Below, piece after piece: positions 1 to 7,473 of a stretch of 64,000 nt of DNA. Position numbers and translations under genes: made by a program. Location: assembly GCA_001898625.1 (NCBI GenBank), contig MKUP01000013.1, positions 62,001-126,000 on the forward strand, read 5' to 3'. Position 1 is the first letter of the stretch, and every line of letters begins with the position of its first letter. This DNA comes from Burkholderiales bacterium 67-32 (GTDB taxonomy: Bacteria; Pseudomonadota; Gammaproteobacteria; Burkholderiales; Burkholderiaceae_B). The notes beneath the pieces are model-generated. The model made no database searches and had not been told where the DNA came from. It was given only the letters and a program-made list of their open reading frames with translations.

Positions 1-367
1 AGTAGCTGACCTCGCCATAGGTCTTGCTCTGCTTGCGGCCGGCCTCGATCACCTTGATCTTGTGCAGGATGCGGTCGCCGGGACGCACGGGCTTGTAGTA
101 GCGGATCACCTGTTCGCCGTGCAGCAGCAGCGGCAGATCGACCTCGGTCTCGGACAACACCAGGGCCGTCTTGAAATCACGGAAGCAGTTGATGAAGGTG
201 GGCGGCGCGACGATGCCGCCGTTCGCGCTGGCGCCGGCCTCGCCGGCATCCAGGAACAACGGGTTGTAGTCGCCCAGGACGCTGCACAGGGCGTCGATCC
301 TGTCCTGGGTCACCACGGCCTCGGACCAGGGCGTCTCGGCGCCCAGGGCATTCAGGTTGATAGGCAA
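1..367 (-). CDS. MaoC-like hydratase, N-terminal part (cut by window start)
   Basis: This is the first 122 codons of a gene that runs off the left edge. The translated start reads PINLNALGAETPW, followed by a region with DYNPLF, GGIVAPPTFINCF and HGEQVIRYYKPVRPGDR. That pattern matches the FAS1-like / MaoC N-terminal hot-dog dehydratase domain, which hydrates or dehydrates acyl-CoA thioesters. I chose a TTG start because AAGGAGG lies about six bases upstream and the reading frame is only open from there. The nearby ATG at 372 gives six codons and a stop. It lies 18 bases downstream of the IclR gene on the same strand and is probably co-transcribed with it. The C-terminal half and the exact substrate cannot be seen. 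Confidence 0.75.
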   Translation of the reverse strand, partial: MPINLNALGAETPWSEAVVTQDRIDALCSVLGDYNPLFLDAGEAGASANGGIVAPPTFINCFRDFKTALVLSETEVDLPLLLHGEQVIRYYKPVRPGDRILHKIKVIEAGRKQSKTYGEVSY

Positions 368-385
368 AGCATCCTCCTTGTTGGA

Positions 386-1180
386 TCAGGCGAAAGTCCG
401 TTGCGGAAATTGCGCGACCTTGACCGAAAGCTTCTCGGCGCAGGCCTTGGTGCTCTTCTCGATCAAAGAGCGTTGCCCCGCGTCGACGACGTGGAGCGGA
501 AACACGCAGGAGACGGCGGCGATCACCTCGCCCGTGCGCGACATCACGGGGGCGGCCACCGCGCCTGCCCCCAGCGTGTTCTCGCCCCGGTTGTGCGCGG
601 CGCGTTCACGGCGGATGCGCGCGAAGCCGCGCTCCATCTCCGCCATCGTGGTGATGGTCTGGGGCGTCAGGGCCTTGAAGCCGCTCGCCCGATAGGCGGC
701 GCGCATCAGGCCGGGCTCGGACAGTGCCATGAAGAGCTTGCCGGCGGCGGTCGCGTGCAGCGCGCGCTCGTCGCCGACGCGCATGATCACCCGCAGCGCG
801 CTGGGGCTCTCGACGGTGGCCACCACCAGGATCCGCTCGCCCTTGCGCACGCTCAGGTGCACCGAGTGATGCGTCTGGGCGACCAGGTCGGCCAGCGACG
901 GGCCGGCGACGTCCGCGAGGCTGTTCGGATGGTGCGAGAACAGCGAGCCGATGCGAAAAGCCGCCGACCCCACGCGCAGGCGGCCGGTGACCGGATTGCT
1001 TTCGACCATGCCCCAGGCCTTGAGCGTCGCGGCGATGCGCGAGACGACGCTCTTGTGCATGCCCAGGCGCTCGGCCAACTCCGTGACTCCGAGCTCAGGG
1101 CGGTCCTGCGTGAACGCCGTCATGATCTGCATGGCCTTGTCTATCGTCTTGCGATGGCTGGCCGGCGAGGTGCTGTTCAT
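386..1180 (-). CDS. IclR-family transcriptional regulator
   Basis: A 264-residue protein of the usual IclR length. The N-terminal winged helix-turn-helix contains LGVTELAERLGMHKSVVSRI. The C-terminal two thirds is the effector-binding domain, with the typical AAGKLFMALSEPGLMRAA stretch and a late AAVSCVFPLHV segment. The ATG at 1180 has AGGG upstream at good spacing. The open frame extends further upstream, but those codons lie in the intergenic operator side and look non-coding. The gene is divergent from the RidA/Bug operon and shares a 212-base intergenic region with it that holds a near-perfect dyad, so it probably controls both itself and that operon. The effector is unknown, possibly an aromatic or organic acid. 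Confidence 0.9.
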   Translation of the reverse strand: MNSTSPASHRKTIDKAMQIMTAFTQDRPELGVTELAERLGMHKSVVSRIAATLKAWGMVESNPVTGRLRVGSAAFRIGSLFSHHPNSLADVAGPSLADLVAQTHHSVHLSVRKGERILVVATVESPSALRVIMRVGDERALHATAAGKLFMALSEPGLMRAAYRASGFKALTPQTITTMAEMERGFARIRRERAAHNRGENTLGAGAVAAPVMSRTGEVIAAVSCVFPLHVVDAGQRSLIEKSTKACAEKLSVKVAQFPQRTFA

Positions 1181-1323
1181 ACGAAGCCCTGTCTGGATAC
1201 GCCGGCGACCATCCGGTTGCGATGGACGGGATACTAAGACTCGCGCCGCCGGCTGTAGACGTGAGTTGCCCATATGGCAACCGACTTTGGACGGCCCGTC
1301 TGCCTTGCGTAAACCCTGATTCA

Positions 1324-1362
1324 ATTTATCTTTACATTAAGATTCTTAATGATAAGATAAAT
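1324..1362. promoter_or_regulatory. 39-bp symmetric operator with overlapping promoter
   Basis: An AT-rich island between the divergent IclR and RidA genes. The outer arms ATTTATCTT (1324-1332) and AAGATAAAT (1354-1362) are exact reverse complements. The inner arms ATTAAG (1336-1341) and CTTAAT (1345-1350) share the same centre at 1343. A candidate sigma-70 promoter for the rightward operon lies inside it, TTTACA (1331-1336) and TAAGAT (1353-1358) with 16 bases between. A bound dimer or tetramer would block it. The regulator assignment to the adjacent IclR protein is inference. Confidence 0.7.
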
Positions 1363-1392
1363 ACACATTCCACCCGCCACAGGACATGCATC

Positions 1393-1788
1393 GTGCAAGC
1401 CAGGATCACCCGCCTAGAAGGCACCCCTTTCCAGCAGCAACGCGCCTTTTCGCCCGCCGTCGTCTCGGAAGGCGGCCGCACCATCTGGCTCGCGGGACAG
1501 ACCACCACCGAGGACGCGCAGGGCCGCGACATCTCGGGCCAGTTCGAGGCCCAGGTGCGCGCCTGCTTCTCGCTGATCCAGGGGACCCTGGCCCGCTGCG
1601 ACGCGGACCTGCGCAACCTGGTCTGGATGACCGTGTTCATCGACGATCCCCGGCACGGCGACCGCTTCGTCGACATCCGCGCCGAACTGCTCGGCAGCAC
1701 CGGTTTTCCCGCCAGTACCCTGATCACGGTGTCGCATTTCGCCCGTCCGGGCATCGTGGTCGAAATCCAGGCCATCGCCGTGGTCTGA
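1393..1788 (+). CDS. RidA/YjgF-family protein
   Basis: A 131-residue protein of the small RidA (YjgF/YER057c/UK114) family, whose members hydrolyse reactive enamine/imine intermediates or act on related substrates in the cytoplasm. Family features seen are IWLAGQT near the start, the RACFSLIQGTLA helix, LVWMTVFIDD, and the end segment FARPGIVVEIQAIAVV containing the conserved RPG-x-x-VEI pattern. The GTG start at 1393 has AGGA eight bases upstream. An ATG farther upstream in the same frame would pass through the operator and is unlikely. It is the first gene of a rightward operon with the Bug receptor, an NMT1-like protein and MarR. The actual substrate is unknown. Confidence 0.85.
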   Translation: MQARITRLEGTPFQQQRAFSPAVVSEGGRTIWLAGQTTTEDAQGRDISGQFEAQVRACFSLIQGTLARCDADLRNLVWMTVFIDDPRHGDRFVDIRAELLGSTGFPASTLITVSHFARPGIVVEIQAIAVV

Positions 1789-1823
1789 CCCCCACCCCGC
1801 CCCGCGCCATCCAGGAGACTTCC

Positions 1824-2783
1824 ATGTCAGGCCGCGTCTTGCTTGCCCTGTTCGCCAGTTCGCTTTGCCTTGTCGCTCACGCGGATACCTATCCCAGCAG
1901 GAACGTCACGCTGGTCGTCACCAGCGGCCCCGGCTCCTCGGCCGACATTCTGTCCCGCATCATCGGCGTGGATCTGTCCCGCCGCCTGGGGCACACCGTC
2001 GTCGTCGACAACCGGCCGGGCGCGGGCGGCAACATCGCCGGCGAACTGGTCGCCAAGGCGCCCGCCGACGGCCATACGCTGCTGCTGGCCTCGATCAGCA
2101 CGCACGGCATCAACCCCTGGCTGTATGCCCGCATGCCCTTCGACCCCGTCAAGGACTTCAAGCCCATCGGCACGGTGGCCTCCAATCCCAACGTGCTGGT
2201 GGTGGCGGCCAAGTCGCCCATACGTTCCATTCCCGATCTCGTCGCCGCGGCCCGCAAGACGCCGGACCTCGCCTACTCGTCCGGCGGCAGCGGCACCTCG
2301 CAGCACCTGGCCGGCGAGATGTTCGCGTCGCAGGCCGGCATCAAGCTGATGCACGTGCCCTACAAGAGCGCACCGCAAAGCATGAACGCGGTGCTGGCGG
2401 GCGACGTGGCCATGACCTTCCTCAGCGTCCCGGTCGCCGCCGGCCAGATCCAGGCCGGCCAGTTGCGCGCGCTGGGCCTGACCTCGGCCCGGCGGCTGGC
2501 CAGCCTGCCCGACGTGCCCCCCATCGCCGAACAAGGCCTGCCAGGCTTCGACGTCTCGGCATGGTTCGGCCTCGTGGCGCCCGCGGGCACGCCGCAGCCC
2601 GTGGTCGACAAGCTCAACCGCGTGTTGCAGGAAACCCTGCGGGAGCCGGCCGTGCGCGAGAAGCTCGAAGGCCAGGGCATGGAAATCCTGGGTGGCACGC
2701 CGGAGGCGTTCGCGCGCCTGATCCGCAGCGAGATCGACCGCTGGGGACCCGTGGTCCGCGCCTCCGGCGCCGCCGTCAACTGA
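1824..2783 (+). CDS. Bug-family tripartite tricarboxylate receptor
   Basis: A 319-residue periplasmic solute receptor of the Bug (TctC) family. A Sec signal peptide is clear at the N-terminus, with a hydrophobic LLALFASSLCLVAHA core and cleavage after AHA-D. The mature start YPSRNVTLVVTSGPGSSADI is the family hallmark, with the downstream VVVDNRPGAGGNIAGE motif and the PDGHT-like ADGHTLLLAS segment. AGGAG lies at 1813-1817. No TctA/TctB membrane partners are nearby, which is common for the expanded Bug family in Bordetella. The ligand is unknown, usually a carboxylate. It lies 35 bases after RidA and 8 bases before the next gene. Confidence 0.93.
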   Translation: MSGRVLLALFASSLCLVAHADTYPSRNVTLVVTSGPGSSADILSRIIGVDLSRRLGHTVVVDNRPGAGGNIAGELVAKAPADGHTLLLASISTHGINPWLYARMPFDPVKDFKPIGTVASNPNVLVVAAKSPIRSIPDLVAAARKTPDLAYSSGGSGTSQHLAGEMFASQAGIKLMHVPYKSAPQSMNAVLAGDVAMTFLSVPVAAGQIQAGQLRALGLTSARRLASLPDVPPIAEQGLPGFDVSAWFGLVAPAGTPQPVVDKLNRVLQETLREPAVREKLEGQGMEILGGTPEAFARLIRSEIDRWGPVVRASGAAVN

Positions 2784-2791
2784 GGTCCGCC

Positions 2792-3706
2792 ATGGCAATC
2801 GCTCCCCTGCGCGTGGCCGTGTTCGACGGCGGATGGAACCTGCCCCTGTGGGCCGGCATCGACCAGGGCTTCTTCGCGAGCCATGGGGTACCCATCGAAC
2901 TTCGTTACGTCGGCGGGTCGGCCGAACTGGTCGAGAGCCTGCTGCGCGACGAGGTCCAGGTCGCCATCGCGGGCATCGACAATCTCGTGGCCTACCAGGA
3001 GGGCCACGCCCGCATCCCCGGCACCCGTTCCGACCTGGTGGCCTTCCTGGGGGGCGACCGGGGTTTTCTGAGCCTGGTCGCGGCGCCCGGCATCCATGGC
3101 TACGACGACCTGCGCGGCCGGACCCTGTCGGTGGACGCGCTGTCCACCGGTTTTGCCTTCGTGCTGCGCGAGCTGCTGGCCACGCACGGCATCCCGGCCG
3201 ATGAAGTGGAAATCGTGCCCGCCGGCGGTACCAGCCAGCGCTACGCGGCCCTGCTGGCGGGTCGGCATGCGGCCACGCTGCTGCGCACCCCCTACGAATT
3301 GCTGGCGCGGGAGGCCGGCTGCCGCATCCTGCCGGGCGCAGACTGGCTGGACGACTACATGGGATCGGCCGCCTTCTGCCAGCGCGCCTGGGCCGCAGCA
3401 TCGAGCGATACGCTCAGGGCGTTCGCGCGCGCCTACCGCGCCTCGCTGGACTGGCTCGTCCGGCCGGACACGGGCCCGCGCGCCGCCGCCCTGCTGCGCG
3501 AGCACGCGCCGGATCTCGATCCAGCACTGAGCGAGCGCGCCCGCGACGTGCTGCTGGCACCCGCCACCGGCCTCATCCGCGACCTGCGCCCCAGCATGGC
3601 CGGCATCGCCACCGTGCTGGCGCTGCGCAACCGCTACGCGGGCCAGGCCAAAGCGCTGGACGACCCGGCCCGCTACGTGGACCTGAGCCACCTGCCGCCG
3701 GCGTGA
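2792..3706 (+). CDS. NMT1/THI5-like substrate-binding protein without signal peptide
   Basis: A 304-residue protein with the periplasmic-binding fold used by NitT/TauT/THI5-type binding proteins. It shows GIDQGFFASHGVPIELRYVG at the start, a small-ligand cleft region with VQVAIAGIDNLVAY, and DDLRGRTLSVDA. ATG 2792 follows GAGG, which overlaps the stop of the Bug gene. The protein begins MAIAPLRVAVFDGGWN with no hydrophobic leader, so unlike its relatives it should stay in the cytoplasm unless the true start lies elsewhere. No in-frame upstream leader was found. It overlaps the MarR gene by four bases and could be a ligand sensor or enzyme-like THI5 homologue. Confidence 0.8.
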   Translation: MAIAPLRVAVFDGGWNLPLWAGIDQGFFASHGVPIELRYVGGSAELVESLLRDEVQVAIAGIDNLVAYQEGHARIPGTRSDLVAFLGGDRGFLSLVAAPGIHGYDDLRGRTLSVDALSTGFAFVLRELLATHGIPADEVEIVPAGGTSQRYAALLAGRHAATLLRTPYELLAREAGCRILPGADWLDDYMGSAAFCQRAWAAASSDTLRAFARAYRASLDWLVRPDTGPRAAALLREHAPDLDPALSERARDVLLAPATGLIRDLRPSMAGIATVLALRNRYAGQAKALDDPARYVDLSHLPPA

Positions 3707-4305
3707 ACCAGCCGCGCGCGCCGGTGGCCGCGCGGCTCGTGATAGAGTTCGACGCAACCGAAACGGCGTCGAGAGTCAGTCCCTTGCCCCCTGCGTCTCC
3801 CCCTCCTCCGCGGCGCGACTCCGTCCAGCAACTGCTGGACGATTGGAAACGCGAACGTCCCGATCTCGATCCCTGGCCGCTGGGCATCATCGGCCGCCTG
3901 TCGCGCCTGTCCACGCACATGGTGCGGCACGCCGAGGAATGGCTGGCGCCCATGGGGCTGACCTGGGAGACCTTCAGCCTGATCGTCACCCTGCGCCGCT
4001 GCGGCCCGGAGTTCGCGCTCAAGCCCTCGGACCTGATCAAGGTGTCGCTGCTGACCTCGGGCGCGGTCACCAACCGCATCGACCGCGTGCAGGAACGCGG
4101 CCTGGTGGTGCGCGAACCGGATCCCAACGACCGCCGCGGCGTGATCGTGCGGCTCACGCCCGAGGGCAAGGCGCTGGCCGACGAGGCCATCGCCCGCCAC
4201 TTCGAGGCAATGGCGGAACTGCTGCGGCCCCTCGGCCGCCAGGAAGCGGACAAGCTGGCCGCCATGCTGAGCACCCTGCTGTTCGCCATCGAGGCGGGCG
4301 ACTAG
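3703..4305 (+). CDS. MarR-family transcriptional regulator
   Basis: A 200-residue MarR protein with a long N-terminal extension. The winged-helix core contains LKPSDLIKVSLLTSGAVTNR as recognition helix region and the wing VVREPDPNDRRGVIVRLTPE, the most diagnostic MarR stretch. The listed GTG start overlaps the stop of the preceding gene (GTGA), implying translational coupling. A TTG at 3784 would give a shorter, more typical product. The first 30 residues are proline-rich and weakly supported. It probably regulates this operon in response to a small aromatic or carboxylate ligand. It converges on xdhC with four bases between the stops. Confidence 0.85.
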   Translation: MNQPRAPVAARLVIEFDATETASRVSPLPPASPPPPRRDSVQQLLDDWKRERPDLDPWPLGIIGRLSRLSTHMVRHAEEWLAPMGLTWETFSLIVTLRRCGPEFALKPSDLIKVSLLTSGAVTNRIDRVQERGLVVREPDPNDRRGVIVRLTPEGKALADEAIARHFEAMAELLRPLGRQEADKLAAMLSTLLFAIEAGD

Positions 4306-4309
4306 GGCT

Positions 4310-5152
4310 TCAAGCCCGCACCTCCACCGCCTGCGCGGCCAGCAGCAGTTGCGCCGCCACCGAGACCGCGATGATCCCCGGCAGCTTGCCCGGAATCGCC
4401 GGCAGCCCGACCGGACACACCAGCGATTCGATGTCCGCCTCGGCCATGCCTCGCACGCGCAGGCGCCGCTCGAAGGTCACGCGCTTGGTGGCCGAACCGA
4501 TCAGCCCGCAATAGGCCGCATCGCCGCGCTCCAGCACCGCGCGCACGATGTCGAAATCCAGCGCGTGGCTATGGGTCATGACCAGGTGCATGACGCCGGG
4601 CGCGGCATCGGCGACCTCGGCTGCGAGGTCGTCGGTCTGCACCGTCTCGACCTGTCCGGGCAGAGGCTGGGGAAAGACATTCTCGCGGATGTCCAGCCAC
4701 CGTATCCGGAACGGCAGCGGCAGCATGACGTGCACCAGCGCCCGCGCCACGTGCCCGGCGCCATACAGCCAGAGTTCGTACGGCCGTGCCTCCAGCCCTT
4801 GCAGCCGCGGCATGGCCTCGTCCGCATCCGCCATCACCGAGAAGCGCAGCTCCACGCTGCCGCCGCAGCACTGGCCCAGCGAAGGACCGAGCGCGAAGCG
4901 GCGCGTCTGCTCGACCGTGGAGCCGGCCTCGGCCTGCCGCAGCAGCGACTGCGCATAGGCGATGGCTTCGTACTCCAGGTGGCCGCCGCCTATGGTGCCG
5001 GCAAAGCCTTCGGCGCCCACCAGCAGCGCCGCATCGGTGCCGCGCGGGGCGCTGCCCCGCACTTCCAGCACACAAACCAGGCACACGGCCCGGCCGCGCG
5101 CCGCGCGGGCGAAATCGGCCAGCCCCTGGGGCAGCAGCGCGGTATGCGTCAT
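4310..5152 (-). CDS. xdhC: XdhC, xanthine dehydrogenase molybdenum cofactor insertion protein
   Basis: A 280-residue XdhC-type chaperone that sulphurates and inserts the molybdenum cofactor into XdhB. The N-terminal XdhC/CoxI domain carries GTIGGGHLEYEA (about residues 53-64) and the CCGG cysteine motif (95-98). The C-terminal half is a Rossmann domain with LYGAGHVARALV (129-140) and ends with a CPVGLP segment. Its ATG overlaps the xdhB stop (ATGA), so the three xdh genes form one coupled operon in the order A, B, C. The start choice is fixed by this overlap. It acts in the cytoplasm with no catalytic role of its own. Confidence 0.92.
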   Translation of the reverse strand: MTHTALLPQGLADFARAARGRAVCLVCVLEVRGSAPRGTDAALLVGAEGFAGTIGGGHLEYEAIAYAQSLLRQAEAGSTVEQTRRFALGPSLGQCCGGSVELRFSVMADADEAMPRLQGLEARPYELWLYGAGHVARALVHVMLPLPFRIRWLDIRENVFPQPLPGQVETVQTDDLAAEVADAAPGVMHLVMTHSHALDFDIVRAVLERGDAAYCGLIGSATKRVTFERRLRVRGMAEADIESLVCPVGLPAIPGKLPGIIAVSVAAQLLLAAQAVEVRA

Positions 5153-7473
5153 TGCTCCACGGCCCGCAGCACGGCCTCGGGCGTGGCGGGCGCCGACAAG
5201 GGCACGAGCGGGGCACGCCCCTGTTCGCGCCGGGCAGCCGCCACCGCGTCGCGTATGGCGAAGAACGCGGCGAAGCTCAGCATGAAAGGCGGTTCGCCCA
5301 CGGCCTTGGAGCCGTAGACATTGTCCTCGCGGTTGGGCTCGGGCCAGAGCGCCACGTGGAAGTCGGCCGGCACGTCGCCCGAGGTCGGGATCTTGTAGGT
5401 GGACGGCGCATGCGTGGCCAGCGTGCCGTCCGGCTTCCAGACCAATTCCTCGGAGGTCAGCCAGCCCACGCCCTGCACGAAGCCGCCTTCGATCTGGCCC
5501 AGGTCGATCGCGGGATTGATGGACCGGCCCACGTCGTGCAGGATGTCCACGCGCAGCACGCGCGTCTCGCCGGTCAGGGTATCGACCGCGACCTCCGTGG
5601 CCGCCGCGCCATAGGCGAAGTAGTAGAACGGACGGCCGCGCATGGTCTTGTGGTCGTAGTGGATCTTGGGCGTGGCGTAGTAGCCGTCCGACCACAGCGA
5701 CACGCGGGCGGCGTAGGCCGCCTTGGCCACGGCCACGAAATCGAGTTCGGCGCCGGGCACGAGTACCTTGCCGCCGCGTATCGACACCTGCGCCACGTCC
5801 AGGCCGCGCGTGCCGGCCACATGGGCGCGCAGGCGGTCGCGCACCTCGCGCGCCGCGAACTCGGCCGCCCGGCCGTTCAGGTCGGTGCCGCTGGAGGCGG
5901 CGGTGGCCGAGGCGTTGGGCACCCGGCCGGTATCGGTGGCGGTGATGCGCACCCACGCCAGCGGCACGCCCAGGGTGTCGGCCACGACCTGGCACACCTT
6001 GGTGTGCAGCCCCTGCCCCATCTCGGTTCCGCCGTGGTTCACCGTGACCGAACCGTCGGTATAGACGTTCACCAGCGCGCCGGCCTGGTTGAACATCGTG
6101 GCCGTGAACGAGATGCCGAATTTCACGGGCGTCAGGGCCAGGCCGCGCTTGATCACCGGACTGGCGGCATTCCAGCGCGCGATGGCCTCGCACCGGCCGG
6201 CGTAGCCGCAGTCGGCCTCCAGGCGTTCGATCAGCGCGGGAAGAATGTTGTCGGTAACCTGCATCCCGTAGGGCGTGCGATCGCGGGGTGCATCGCCGTA
6301 CAGGTTGATCCGGCGCACGGCCAGCGGGTCCAGGCCGAGGTGGCGGGCGATGTCGTCCAGGGCCGCCTCGATCATGCCCACGCCCTGGGGCCCGCCAAAG
6401 CCCCGGAAAGCCGTATGGGACTGGGTATGGGTCTTGCAGCGATAGCTGTGGATAGCGGCGGCCGGCAGGTAGTAGGCGTTGTCGGCATGGAAGATGGCGC
6501 GATCGGCGATCGGCCCCGACAGGTCGGCCGAGAAACCGCAGGCCGCGGCCTGCACCAGGTCGATCGCCAGGATGCGCCCCTGGCCGTCGAAGCCCACGGT
6601 CCAGCGGCCCCAGAAGGGATGGCGCTTGCCGGTGATCAGGAAATCGTCGTCGCGGTCGAGCCGCATCTTGCACGGCGCCCCGGCGATGCGCGCCGCCACC
6701 GCGGCCCATACCGCGATATGGCCGGCCTGGGTTTCCTTGCCGCCGAACCCGCCGCCCATGCGGCGGCATTCGACCTGTACCGAATGGGCCGGCACGCCCA
6801 GCGCGTCGGCCACCCAGTGCTGCACTTCGCCCGGGTGCTGGGTGGACGACAGCACTTTCATCGTGCCGTCCTCGCCCGGCATGGCCAGCGCGATCTGCCC
6901 CTCCAGGTAGAACTGTTCCTGCCCGCCCATCGCGAATTCGCCTTGCAGTCGATGCGGCGCGGCGGCCATCTCCGCCTCGACGTCGCCCTCGACCAGATGC
7001 ACCGGGGGCAGCACCCAGGATTCGGCCTCCAGCGCCTCGGCTATCGTCAGGATGGCCGGCAGCGGCTCGACCTCCATTCGCACCGCCCGCGCGGCCACGC
7101 GTGCCGCCTTGGCCCCGGTGGCGACGACCAGCGCCACCGGCTGGCCCAGGTATTCGATCAGGTCCGCGGGCAGGATGGGTTCGTCGTGCCCCGCCCCCAC
7201 CACGTTGACGGCGGGCAGGTCGGCAGCGGTCACCACGCGGCGCACGCCGGGCACCGCCAGCGCGGCCGAGGCATCCAGGCTCATCAATCGCCCGTGCGCG
7301 ACCTTGGACAGCACGGGGGCGACGAACAAGGTGCCGCGCGGTTCGGGCACATCGTCCACGTACAGCGCGCGGCCGCTGACGTGCAGGTGCGCGGCTTCGT
7401 GCGGCGCCGCCACGCCGCAGGCCTGCGGCTCGGCCTCGACGTTCAGGATGCCGGGATGGTCGGGCGCGTTCAT
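5149..7473 (-). CDS. xdhB: XdhB, xanthine dehydrogenase molybdopterin-binding subunit
   Basis: A 774-residue large subunit that binds the molybdenum cofactor and hydroxylates hypoxanthine and xanthine to urate. Seen are the Ald_Xan_dh_C hammerhead start (ALYVDDVPEPRGTLFVAPV), the Moco-binding GGGFGGKET loop, the FRGFGGPQG motif, GTEMGQGLHTKV, and the near-C-terminal GSKAVGEPPFML segment with the catalytic glutamate. The ATG at 7473 overlaps the xdhA stop. A slightly longer frame reads upstream but has no ribosome site. With XdhA it forms the bacterial two-polypeptide xanthine dehydrogenase. Confidence 0.95.
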   Translation of the reverse strand: MNAPDHPGILNVEAEPQACGVAAPHEAAHLHVSGRALYVDDVPEPRGTLFVAPVLSKVAHGRLMSLDASAALAVPGVRRVVTAADLPAVNVVGAGHDEPILPADLIEYLGQPVALVVATGAKAARVAARAVRMEVEPLPAILTIAEALEAESWVLPPVHLVEGDVEAEMAAAPHRLQGEFAMGGQEQFYLEGQIALAMPGEDGTMKVLSSTQHPGEVQHWVADALGVPAHSVQVECRRMGGGFGGKETQAGHIAVWAAVAARIAGAPCKMRLDRDDDFLITGKRHPFWGRWTVGFDGQGRILAIDLVQAAACGFSADLSGPIADRAIFHADNAYYLPAAAIHSYRCKTHTQSHTAFRGFGGPQGVGMIEAALDDIARHLGLDPLAVRRINLYGDAPRDRTPYGMQVTDNILPALIERLEADCGYAGRCEAIARWNAASPVIKRGLALTPVKFGISFTATMFNQAGALVNVYTDGSVTVNHGGTEMGQGLHTKVCQVVADTLGVPLAWVRITATDTGRVPNASATAASSGTDLNGRAAEFAAREVRDRLRAHVAGTRGLDVAQVSIRGGKVLVPGAELDFVAVAKAAYAARVSLWSDGYYATPKIHYDHKTMRGRPFYYFAYGAAATEVAVDTLTGETRVLRVDILHDVGRSINPAIDLGQIEGGFVQGVGWLTSEELVWKPDGTLATHAPSTYKIPTSGDVPADFHVALWPEPNREDNVYGSKAVGEPPFMLSFAAFFAIRDAVAAARREQGRAPLVPLSAPATPEAVLRAVEQ

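Noticed and set aside
370-372. ATG start for the MaoC-like gene
   Set aside because: Gives six codons and a stop. The TTG three bases downstream opens the conserved frame.
62-1237. Long plus-strand frame opposite the MaoC and IclR genes
   Set aside because: Gly/Arg/His-rich composition without domain pattern. It is the antisense shadow of two genes with clear family signatures.
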